Source of the DNA: Cyanobacteriota bacterium erpe_2018_sw_21hr_WHONDRS-SW48-000092_B_bin.40
GTDB taxonomy: Bacteria; Cyanobacteriota; Vampirovibrionia; Obscuribacterales; Obscuribacteraceae
Direction of reading: 5' to 3'
Length of the DNA: 35,280 nucleotides
Assembly: GCA_030917395.1 (NCBI GenBank)
Contig: JAUPUU010000304.1
Span: 1-35,280, forward strand
Each line of letters starts with the position of its first letter. The stretch's first letter is position 1. The position numbers and the translations under genes are program-made. Below are positions 14,265 to 21,418 of this stretch, in pieces. The notes under the pieces are model-generated. The model saw only the letters and a list, made by a program, of their open reading frames with translations. It ran no database searches and was not told where the DNA came from.

Positions 14265-15266
14265 CTATAAGTGATTCTGTTCGAATTTTAATGATGCCAA
14301 GAGTGCTGCCAGGCCCTTGAGCGTGTGATCTTTTGCTACCAAATCTACCCGACCTAGGCTTTGTTCGGCTGCAGAGGCAGTTATTGGTCCAATAGCAGCT
14401 ATTTTAACTGAGGCAAGCAGGTCTTCTTTCGCTAGCGCCAACTTCTTTTTATGATCGGCCTTAGCGGTCTCGGTTTGTGATCTCTTCGACATTAGCTCGG
14501 CTTCAGGATGAAGTGGCTGTTGTGTATTTGCGGCTGCTCCAGGCTGTAGCTCTGGGTTGATATCAGAAATTGCTTGCGATTCACTTTCTGTTGCTGGATC
14601 CATTTGTCGCCCTAGTTGCAGTTCTAGCCCTAATTCGAGTACTAGCCCCAGGTTGCGAGCGGTTTGAGCGCTGGCTAAGGTGATTATGTCTATGGCTTTA
14701 TCTTGCAGCAGAGCAACCAGCTCCACTGCGAGTTGCTCTTTGTTAGCCGGCAAGCCACTTTCGTAAGCAATGGCAATGTCAACTTTTGCGCCGGCGGCCT
14801 CTAGCTCTTCGGCTATTAATAATCTGCCGATATTAGTTTTGGGCCAGAGGAAGCGTTTCCCTGCAAGATTTGTCTGTTGTGGCAGCTCCGCTGCGAGGCT
14901 TTCGGCGACATATGCTGTTGGTTGGAAAGCCACGGTCAGTCCTGCTTCATTGAGGCTAGAGCTAGTGGCCGCACCGATGCTAGCCAGCTGGCAACAGCTA
15001 AGAGCTTGGGCTGACAGCCCGAGTGCTTTCAACCTTTGCAGGGTGAATTTCACTGCATTGTGACTGGCGAAAATAACCCAATCATATTGATCAAGTTCTT
15101 TCAGGGCCTGATCTAGTTTTGTATAGTCAGCGGCTGGGTGAACAGCCAAGAGGGCTCGTTCTATGGTCGTGGCGCCCTGCTCTTGCAGGAGCAGGGCAAA
15201 GCTTTCGGCCTGCTCTTCTGCTCGCGTTACCAAGACTCTTAGGCCCTGTAATGGTTTGTCCTGCAT
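14265..15266 (-). CDS. hemD: Uroporphyrinogen-III synthase
   Basis: Cyclises hydroxymethylbilane with inversion of ring D to uroporphyrinogen III. It starts GLRVLVTRAEEQAESFALLL, the typical HemD opening, and has DWVIFASHNAVKFTLQRL and DIITLASAQTARNL in the expected places. At 333 residues it is about 80 longer than usual. The excess is a low-complexity insertion (about 200-277) beginning with hexapeptide repeats (LGLVLELGLELQLGRQ), followed by a Gln/Ala/Glu-rich stretch, before the conserved KIAAIGPITASA segment. The ATG at 15266 is 35 bp downstream of the hemC stop. HemD sequences diverge widely, but operon position supports the call. Confidence 0.92.
   Translation of the reverse strand: MQDKPLQGLRVLVTRAEEQAESFALLLQEQGATTIERALLAVHPAADYTKLDQALKELDQYDWVIFASHNAVKFTLQRLKALGLSAQALSCCQLASIGAATSSSLNEAGLTVAFQPTAYVAESLAAELPQQTNLAGKRFLWPKTNIGRLLIAEELEAAGAKVDIAIAYESGLPANKEQLAVELVALLQDKAIDIITLASAQTARNLGLVLELGLELQLGRQMDPATESESQAISDINPELQPGAAANTQQPLHPEAELMSKRSQTETAKADHKKKLALAKEDLLASVKIAAIGPITASAAEQSLGRVDLVAKDHTLKGLAALLASLKFEQNHL
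14609..14662. repeat. 18-bp tandem repeat inside hemD
   Basis: Three units of 18 bp (14609, 14627, 14645), each beginning GCCC(T/C)A and two ending CTA, encode hexapeptides LGLVLE / LGLELQ on the minus strand. The unit length and CTAG-rich composition resemble the array at 3527-3604 in the hydantoinase gene. Confidence 0.75.
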
Positions 15267-15301
15267 AGTTGATTGACTATCGAATTTCGGCTGTTGTGCG
15301 G

Positions 15302-16291
15302 TTACGGAGGTGACACCACATTTGGTGTGGATAGGCGCAGCTCTTCTAAGATCTTGTCGGCACCGGCATCTTGGAGCTTCTTGGCCAGGGCTTTGCCGAG
15401 TAAGTGGGCGTATTCTCTTGGTCCGCTGATTGAGTCGCGATAGATTTCACTACCGTCTAAGGCGGCAACGCAGCCCGATAGTTTTAGTTTGGTCTGATCG
15501 TCTGCTTGTACTTGAGCAAGGGCACCGGCTGGCACTGAGCAGCCACCACCAAGAACATCTAGGAAGGCGCGTTCTGCGGTAATTTCGTCTTTGGTATCTT
15601 TGTCTTCGATGCAGGCTAGCATTTCTAAGATATCTTTGTCATTGTCTCTGCATTCCACCGCGAGAGCGCCCTGTCCCACAGCTGGAGTACAGATATCGAG
15701 GTCTAAGTATTGAGTAATTTTGTCGTCAAATTCAAGGCGCAGTAAGCCCGCCGCTGCCAGAATCATGGCATCGCACTGGCCTTCTTCTAATTTGCGAATG
15801 CGAGTGGGGATATTGCCGCGCATATCGACAAACTTTAAGTCTTGGCGCAAAGCGCTAAGCTGTGCCGCTCTTCTTCGGCTCGATGTTGCTACGGTGCTGC
15901 CCGCGGCCAGTTCCATAAAAGAAGTTGCTTTGTTGCTAACGAAAATATCTCTTGCGTCCTGGCGGCTGAGAACGCAAGCAAGAGTTAGACCAGCTGGTAG
16001 ATCGGTTGGTAAGTCTTTGAGGCTGTGAACGACGAAATCCACTCGATCTTCAAGCAGAGCTTCCTCTAGTTCTTTGACGAAAACACCCCTTCCGCCCAGC
16101 TCAACAATCGGGCGGTCTAAGACTTTGTCACCACCAGTGGTGATGGGATGAACTTCGAATTTAGCATCCGGGAAACTTGTCTTCAGGATTGCGATGACAG
16201 TGTCCGTCTGAAGGCGAGCTAACTTGCTCTCCCTTGTGCCAACGCGAATAGTGCTAATTTTTGAACTTTTCACTATGGCACTCGAAACCAT
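15302..16291 (-). CDS. hemC: Porphobilinogen deaminase (hydroxymethylbilane synthase)
   Basis: Joins four porphobilinogen molecules into hydroxymethylbilane on a dipyrromethane cofactor. It begins IRVGTRESKLARLQTDTVI. The catalytic Asp is in DFVVHSLKDLPTDLP, the binding Arg residues in TSSRRRAAQL and MRGNIPTRI, and the cofactor-carrying Cys in LGGGCSVPAGA (about 250). Length about 329 residues is normal. The ATG at 16291 lies two bases past the hemA TAG (TAGTGATG); a GTG at 16294 overlaps that stop. Either way translation is tightly coupled to hemA, and hemD follows 35 bp later. Confidence 0.96.
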   Translation of the reverse strand: MVSSAIVKSSKISTIRVGTRESKLARLQTDTVIAILKTSFPDAKFEVHPITTGGDKVLDRPIVELGGRGVFVKELEEALLEDRVDFVVHSLKDLPTDLPAGLTLACVLSRQDARDIFVSNKATSFMELAAGSTVATSSRRRAAQLSALRQDLKFVDMRGNIPTRIRKLEEGQCDAMILAAAGLLRLEFDDKITQYLDLDICTPAVGQGALAVECRDNDKDILEMLACIEDKDTKDEITAERAFLDVLGGGCSVPAGALAQVQADDQTKLKLSGCVAALDGSEIYRDSISGPREYAHLLGKALAKKLQDAGADKILEELRLSTPNVVSPP

Positions 16292-16293
16292 CA

Positions 16294-17712
16294 CTAATTT
16301 AAAATTGGACGCTGGGATGAGGGCGCAGTTTCCTGGATTTTCTCTTGCATCGCTCTGCTTTTGCGCGCTTCAGCACAAGCAGAAGATTGTTGTGATGCGA
16401 ACTTAGCCATACTGTTTGTAGCTAGGGGGGAAAGTGGATCAAGATTGAAGAGTGTCCGTAGAGCTTCGGCTTGCTGCCGCAAAATCTCGTAGTCTTTTGT
16501 CGCCTTCAGCTGTACTGTTGGATGATGCAGGATCTGATTAATAATAGCTCTGCTAATCGCTTCCATGTCTTGTCCGCTAGCATTGAGCCCCGGTAAGACT
16601 GTGTTTTTGGCCATATGCTCTTGGCGAATAGCTTCAATCTTCTCGCGCAGAATGGCTATAGTTGGCACAACTAACTGCGACCGCTCCCAGTTGTGATATT
16701 CCTCAAGGGTTTCGTAGATGATGGTTTCAGCATCGCTGATTAAGGCTTCTCTGTAGGCCATGTTCTTGGCCACGATTTGGCTCAAGTCATCAGCAATATA
16801 TAGTTCAACTCCGTCAAGCTCAGCCACCGCTGGGTCAACGTTTCTTGGTACGGAGATGTCGATGATTATTTGCTTGGGCGAGTTTTTGTGCCGTTGGCGG
16901 GCCAGCTCATCTCGTTGCAGAACAAATTGTTTTGAGCCTGTGGCAACAATAACGAGATCGGCTTGAGCTGCCACGGCTGTGCGCTCTTCGAAGCTAAAGC
17001 TAGTTTTTAGACGCTCTTTGTTGTTGAGCTTGTTGCTGAGGAAGTTTTCGATGCGTTCGCTGTTGCGATTGAAGAGTACTATCGGTCCTTGCCCTGAATC
17101 GGAAAGAAGATGCTTGGTGCAAATCTGACCCATTTTGCCCATGCCGATTATGGCTACTGATTTATCTTTCAGGCTACCGAGTAAATCTTTTGCCAGTTCA
17201 ACTGCTGCCGAGCTGACTGAAACCGCTTTTTTACCAAGGGTTGTTTCTGAACGTACTCTCTTACCGTTTGTGAGAGCCAGCTTAAAGACTATATCGAGAA
17301 TCGGCCCAGCTGTTCCGTGCTCAAGAGCGGCCTGGTGTGATGCTTTTACTTGCGACATGATCTGGCCTTCGCCCAGAATCATGCTGTCCAAGCCCGCTGC
17401 CACCCGCAATATGTGCAAGACCACATCATCTCTGAGCAAACGAAAATTCGGTTTGAGGGCCTCGTGATCGCTCACCGACTGCACGGAGCTGAAGAATAGG
17501 TCAATTTCCTTTAGGCCAGCAGCTACATCATCTACAACTGCGTACACTTCTGTACGATTGCAGGTTGACAAGATTGCTGCTTCCTTTATATGGGGAAAGC
17601 GTTTTAGCGCTTCTAAGGCATGGCCGATGCAGGAATCCGGAATGCAGAACTGTTCCCGGATGGCTATGGGAGCTGAATGGTAGTTGATGCCGCTTACGAC
17701 TAAGTGATTCAT
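16294..17712 (-). CDS. hemA: Glutamyl-tRNA reductase
   Basis: First enzyme of the C5 route: reduces glutamyl-tRNA to glutamate-1-semialdehyde with NADPH. The N-terminus (VVSGINYHSAPIAIREQF) and the catalytic Cys in LSTCNRTEVYAV (about 50) are intact, followed by LGEGQIMSQVK and an NADP Rossmann segment (VAIIGMGKMGQICTKHL). The C-terminal dimerisation helix includes NQILHHPTVQLK. At 472 residues it has a polar tail somewhat longer than many homologues. It leads the hemA-hemC-hemD-hemB operon. A perfect TATAAT lies upstream. hemL is not in the window. Confidence 0.96.
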   Translation of the reverse strand: MNHLVVSGINYHSAPIAIREQFCIPDSCIGHALEALKRFPHIKEAAILSTCNRTEVYAVVDDVAAGLKEIDLFFSSVQSVSDHEALKPNFRLLRDDVVLHILRVAAGLDSMILGEGQIMSQVKASHQAALEHGTAGPILDIVFKLALTNGKRVRSETTLGKKAVSVSSAAVELAKDLLGSLKDKSVAIIGMGKMGQICTKHLLSDSGQGPIVLFNRNSERIENFLSNKLNNKERLKTSFSFEERTAVAAQADLVIVATGSKQFVLQRDELARQRHKNSPKQIIIDISVPRNVDPAVAELDGVELYIADDLSQIVAKNMAYREALISDAETIIYETLEEYHNWERSQLVVPTIAILREKIEAIRQEHMAKNTVLPGLNASGQDMEAISRAIINQILHHPTVQLKATKDYEILRQQAEALRTLFNLDPLSPLATNSMAKFASQQSSACAEARKSRAMQEKIQETAPSSQRPILN

Positions 17713-17762
17713 GTTACCTGCGCAGAGCGCTTTTCAGAAAGGGAATCTTTCCCTCGACCCAG

Positions 17763-17799
17763 ATTATAGCGACGCTTTAGCCCATTAGGCCTGAGTCAA
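17763..17799 (-). promoter_or_regulatory. Putative hemA operon promoter
   Basis: The minus strand has a perfect -10 TATAAT (17768-17763), predicting transcription from about 17756 and a leader of about 44 nt before hemA. The nearest -35-like element, TTGACT (17799-17794), is 25 bp away, too far for ordinary sigma70 use, so an activator may be needed. A small stem, AGGGAA/TTCCCT, lies in the leader (about 17738-17752). Confidence 0.4.
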
Positions 17800-17939
17800 T
17801 AATCACAGTAAATAAAACGTATTCTCCATAAATGGCCACGATGACAATTAAAGGGAAATTCGTTTCTCCTAACCTCCCTATATTAAATCCGATTGGCACC
17901 CGATTCATCCACCTTTCGGTTGAAGAGAATTGCCATTTA

Positions 17940-17960
17940 TGAGCATTCTTAAGATGCTCA
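17940..17960 (-). terminator. Hairpin overlapping the stop of the BtuF-like gene
   Basis: TGAGCAT pairs with ATGCTCA around a short A/T-rich loop. The stem includes the TGA stop codon (17958-17960) of the upstream minus-strand gene. There is no real T-tract after it, so termination is uncertain. Confidence 0.4.
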
Positions 17961-18992
17961 ATTTCTCACATAAACATTGTTGAATGAATTGTGGGCCGCT
18001 GGCAAAAGCGAATGGTTTGCTGTTTTTCCCGCTGTAGAGGTCTCAGACCATGTCGCCAGCTCGCTTTTGAGCTCAGGGTGGAAAATGCCCCCGAGCCAAG
18101 CCATTCCTTTTATCACTCTTAGGGTTGGCCTCGAAAGCATGTCATTCTTTTGATCAGGCAGATAATAAACGCGATTTTGACGCACTGCTTGCAGCTTATT
18201 CCAAGGCGACTGTCTCATGAAGGCCTGATTGTGAGCTTCGCAAGGCATGATAATCAAGTCTGGGTTGCTCAAAACTAGTCGCTCAAGGCTGAATCGGGGA
18301 TAGCTGACATTGATATCGCCGGCCACATTTATGCCACCACAGGAGGTGATGATGCCATGAATAAAGCTCGATTTGCCGGCGGTCATCAGTGGTTGCGGCC
18401 AAACGCAATAGAAAACTTTGGGGCTTTTGTTGGCTTTTCTTATGATTATTGCTAGGTCTTGAAGCTTGGTTGCGAATTTTTCTGCGGCTTCCTCTCCCTC
18501 TTGGCAATGCCCGGAGAGTTCGCCAACCCGTTTCAGATTTTTACCGATATCGGTGAGCGTACTGTTGTCAACAACGACGGCGTTCAAATGATGATTCTTG
18601 ATCTTGCCCGCCAGTTCTTCCTGTCCCGAGACCAGCATGACTAGATCTGGCTTCAGTCGGGCCAGGCGCTCCAGGTTTGCTGAAATAAAGGTGCCGACTT
18701 TGGTAATTCCGATTACTTCTTTAGGGTAGTCGCAAAAGCTCGATACTCCAATAATCTGGTCTTTGGCCCCGACAGAACAAAGTAGCTCAGTGTTGGAAGG
18801 GGCCAGGGAGACAATCCGCGGTTTCGGACTCATTTGAATAGTCTGATTTTGAGCGCTATTCTGGCTACTCGGTCTATTCGGAGCTTTGTCATTATTGGCG
18901 AAGGCCGCAGAAGGCCCCAAGCCAGAGCAGCTACTAATAAAGGCGGCCGTCAGCACTGAGAGATGGATAATTAAAGCCGGTTTTCCAGCCAT
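17958..18992 (-). CDS. Periplasmic substrate-binding protein, BtuF/FecB type (probably cobalamin or iron chelate)
   Basis: A 344-residue exported binding protein of the helical-backbone metal-receptor class (Peripla_BP_2). The N-terminus is a signal peptide with a possible lipobox ISSC near residue 22. Conserved pieces are RIVSLAPSNTELLCSVGA, CDYPKEV, RLKPDLVM, and the BtuF-like VFYCVWPQPLMTAGKSSFIH and YPRFSLERLVLSNPDLIIMP. This resembles vitamin B12-binding BtuF most closely, but substrate is not certain. No permease or ATPase gene is adjacent. Its start overlaps the preceding P-loop gene by 22 bp, so they are likely translated together. The palindrome ACCGATATCGGT lies in the gene and encodes TDIG in NSTLTDIGKNLKRVG. 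Confidence 0.85.
   Translation of the reverse strand: MAGKPALIIHLSVLTAAFISSCSGLGPSAAFANNDKAPNRPSSQNSAQNQTIQMSPKPRIVSLAPSNTELLCSVGAKDQIIGVSSFCDYPKEVIGITKVGTFISANLERLARLKPDLVMLVSGQEELAGKIKNHHLNAVVVDNSTLTDIGKNLKRVGELSGHCQEGEEAAEKFATKLQDLAIIIRKANKSPKVFYCVWPQPLMTAGKSSFIHGIITSCGGINVAGDINVSYPRFSLERLVLSNPDLIIMPCEAHNQAFMRQSPWNKLQAVRQNRVYYLPDQKNDMLSRPTLRVIKGMAWLGGIFHPELKSELATWSETSTAGKTANHSLLPAAHNSFNNVYVRN
18543..18554. repeat. Palindrome ACCGATATCGGT (copy 4, in the BtuF-like gene)
   Basis: Perfect 12-bp palindrome preceded by TTTTT on the plus strand. On the coding minus strand it reads ACC GAT ATC GGT AAA AAT (TDIGKN), the same frame and peptide as the copy in ada. Confidence 0.9.
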
Positions 18993-19501
18993 GTTTGGGC
19001 TTCTTTCAAGCGCTCCTGATGAGCGAGACTTTGCAGGGTTAGAGTGCGATCAAGCAATTGCCAATCGAACAGAGTCATTCTAACCAATCGGTCGATTTGT
19101 TTTTGGTAGTCTGGGTCAGTCCAGCGAAAGCCGTCGTCGCTGGGTGGAAACATGGGCGGAATGTAGATGATATCTGTGTATAGAGTGCTTTGTTGGCGAG
19201 CTTCGTTGTAATAGCGCTCGCTGTCATATGTCATTGCTTGACAGATGTTCCAGCGTTGCCATAGTACCCAGGCATCGAGGGTGGAACGGTCTGCGATAAA
19301 GCTGCCAAGATGATTCTCTTCGGCAATCTGCGCTTTTAAGACTTGATTCTTAAATAGTTCTTGGTCGGGAATTTCGCCAGGATACTGATAACCCATTTCC
19401 AGGCAAAGTTTTCGCCCGAGTTCGGGAATGACTGGCAATGCCAGAAGCGGAGTCAGCGCTTCCACCAGGGTGGTTTTGCCGACTCCGCTTGCTCCAATCA
19501 C
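18971..19501 (-). CDS. P-loop ATPase/kinase-like protein (AAA_28 / NadR-like)
   Basis: A 176-residue small nucleotide-binding protein with a Walker A motif at the very N-terminus (GASGVGKTTL) and the segment GSFIADRSTLDAWVLW, typical of AAA_28 proteins related to the ribosylnicotinamide-kinase part of NadR. A kinase role on a small molecule is plausible but unproven. The only standard start is GTG 19501, which puts the P-loop at residue 3. The upstream codons continue in frame as ATA AGC AAA CGC ATC ATA, i.e. (M)SKRII before VIGASG, so translation may really start at a rare ATA (19519). It lies 26-44 bp after flotillin and overlaps the BtuF-like gene. Confidence 0.7.
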   Translation of the reverse strand: MIGASGVGKTTLVEALTPLLALPVIPELGRKLCLEMGYQYPGEIPDQELFKNQVLKAQIAEENHLGSFIADRSTLDAWVLWQRWNICQAMTYDSERYYNEARQQSTLYTDIIYIPPMFPPSDDGFRWTDPDYQKQIDRLVRMTLFDWQLLDRTLTLQSLAHQERLKEAQTWLENRL

Positions 19502-19545
19502 TATGATGCGTTTGCTTATGGTCTTACTCTTGATTGCAGTACTTC

Positions 19546-21135
19546 TTAGTTATTTGGATTAGCTGGTGGTTGTTGCTGTTGTTGTGGCGGTCTTGCTGCT
19601 GGTGCAACAGCCGGAGCCGGTTTGGCCTGGTGGTTGCTTTCTTCTGGTTGACCACGCCGGCGCATTTGATCGGCTAAGTCGATACCAGTCAGACCTTTGA
19701 TCATTGTCAGACTTTGGGCGGCAACATTCAAGACGTCTCCGCTTATCTTGCTGGCGCCAGTGGTATCACCACCGGTGGAAAGCAAGGTGATTGATCCGAC
19801 CTTGGCTAGAGGAGAAGCGGCAGCTTGTACGAGATCAGGCAGCTTGTCGATAATCATCTGCATAACGGCAGCGTCATTGTACTGTTTGTAGGCTTCAGCT
19901 TTTTTCGACATGGCGTCGGCTTCGGCTTGACCTTTAGCTGCTGTTACTTGGGCTTCGGCAAGACCCTTGGCGCGACTGGCTTCAGCGTTTGCTATACCCA
20001 TTGTGCGTACGGCGTCGGCTTCGGCTACTGCTCTCAGTTTTGTCGCTTCAGCTTGACCTTGAGCTGCTAGCTTCACCGATTGAGCATCGGCTTCGGCTAA
20101 CATTGTTCTCTTCAAACCTTCTGCTTGAGTCATCAATCTAATTCTTGATTGCTCTGCTTCAGCGGGCTTGGTGATCTCAGCTTCTAGGGCTACTTGTCGC
20201 TTCATGACTTCGACTTGTTGCAGTTCAACTTCTTTCTGCGCTTCCACGATTTTTACTTTCTGCATTTCTTCAGTCAGTTTTTGTTGTGATTGCGCTTTGA
20301 CAATTTCGTACATCATGTCCGATGAGGCCTTGGTTCTAGCTACTTCAGATTGATAGGTAGCTTGGCTTACTTGGAAATTCTTGGACGATTCTGCCACTCT
20401 GGTGTCAGCAGCTAGTTTGGCTTTTGCACCTTCTTCAGCCGCTTGCGCTTGGGCAATTTGAGCATCTCGTGAGGCGCTAGCTTGGGCAATTTGGGTTTCT
20501 TTGGTTGCTTCAGCTTCACCGATTGCGGCACTTCGTTTCGCTTCGGCAGTTTGCTTTTTACCGAGTGCTTCTAGGTAGCCAACAGAGTCGCGAATTTCTT
20601 TGATAGTGAATGAGTCAACAATTAGACCCATTTTTGCCAGGTCGGCAACGGATACTTCTTGCACTCTCGAAGCGAATGAATCAAAGCTTTGAATCAGTTC
20701 TTCTACAGTCATCGTACCTAAGATGGCGCGCAAGTGGCCGACGAGTGTTTCGTGGGCAACTGTGGCAATCTCATCGTTAGTCTTATTGAGGAAGCGTTCA
20801 GCAGCGGTGGCAATGGCTTCTTCGTCGCCACGCACTTTAACCTGTGCTACACCTTCTACGTAGATCGGGACACCATTTTTAGTGATCATTGCGGCGTTTG
20901 AGTGCACTTCTATAGTCATCACTTCTAGAGACAGCAAGTGTCTCTGGTGCATGACCGGGATGACGATACCACCGCCGCCTCTCAGCACCTTGATGCCTCC
21001 AGGCACAGCACCGGTAATAATCATCGCTTCGTTCGGGCCGCATTTTTGATATACGTTGGCCAAGAAGTAGAAGATGCTTAGAATGACGACAAAAGCAATC
21101 GCTCCTCCGCCCCAAAGCACAATATTTGGATCCAT
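19546..21135 (-). CDS. Flotillin-like SPFH-domain membrane scaffold protein
   Basis: A 529-residue flotillin (FloT/YqiK type) that organises membrane microdomains. An N-terminal membrane segment (IVLWGGGAIAFVVILSIFYF) is followed by the SPFH/band-7 domain, about 35-215, beginning ANVYQKCGPNEAMIITG. A long Ala/Glu/Gln-rich coiled coil (about 215-440) contains many AEA/QAEA repeats, as in eukaryotic flotillins. The conserved end YNDAAVMQMIIDKLPDLVQA precedes a Pro/Gln-rich tail (PPQQQQQPPANPNN). A strong Shine-Dalgarno, GGAGG (21149-21145, minus strand), supports ATG 21135. An NfeD-like gene lies upstream on the same strand, the usual flotillin partner. Confidence 0.94.
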   Translation of the reverse strand: MDPNIVLWGGGAIAFVVILSIFYFLANVYQKCGPNEAMIITGAVPGGIKVLRGGGGIVIPVMHQRHLLSLEVMTIEVHSNAAMITKNGVPIYVEGVAQVKVRGDEEAIATAAERFLNKTNDEIATVAHETLVGHLRAILGTMTVEELIQSFDSFASRVQEVSVADLAKMGLIVDSFTIKEIRDSVGYLEALGKKQTAEAKRSAAIGEAEATKETQIAQASASRDAQIAQAQAAEEGAKAKLAADTRVAESSKNFQVSQATYQSEVARTKASSDMMYEIVKAQSQQKLTEEMQKVKIVEAQKEVELQQVEVMKRQVALEAEITKPAEAEQSRIRLMTQAEGLKRTMLAEADAQSVKLAAQGQAEATKLRAVAEADAVRTMGIANAEASRAKGLAEAQVTAAKGQAEADAMSKKAEAYKQYNDAAVMQMIIDKLPDLVQAAASPLAKVGSITLLSTGGDTTGASKISGDVLNVAAQSLTMIKGLTGIDLADQMRRRGQPEESNHQAKPAPAVAPAARPPQQQQQPPANPNN

Positions 21136-21418
21136 CTTTGCGTTCCTCCAAAAGCCTTCGAAAAGCCCCTTACTCGGAGCTTCCTCGATGGACTTATTCC
21201 CTGTTTTTAGTTAAAACCGTTGTCTATCAGATGTCCTAATGACTTCCTAATAACTTTTCAATCCTATACCGTATGTGGTGCCTAACACGGGATTCCAGTT
21301 CTTTTCTTTATATTCTTGACAACCTTTTGTTCCTGATATTTAATCTGTTTATCGGTCGCCGAAAGAGCTTTCGGTTTCGGTTCCTCGCGTCTCCGTCCTG
21401 TTGGCTTTTTGCACCATT
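21136..21418. other. Gap between flotillin and NfeD-like genes
   Basis: No gene is visible. It holds the flotillin ribosome site, a plus-strand promoter-like element (21316-21344) and a short inverted repeat CCGAAAG/CTTTCGG (21359-21374) that could be a weak minus-strand hairpin after the NfeD-like gene but lacks a T-tract. I see no convincing minus-strand promoter for flotillin. Confidence 0.5.
21316..21344 (+). promoter_or_regulatory. Strong sigma70-like promoter pointing antisense to the NfeD-like gene
   Basis: TTGACA (21316-21321), a 17-bp spacer and TTTAAT (21339-21344) form a near-consensus promoter on the plus strand. Transcription would start near 21351 and run against the NfeD-like gene; no plus-strand gene follows until 22430. 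It is either an antisense RNA promoter or chance. Confidence 0.4.
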
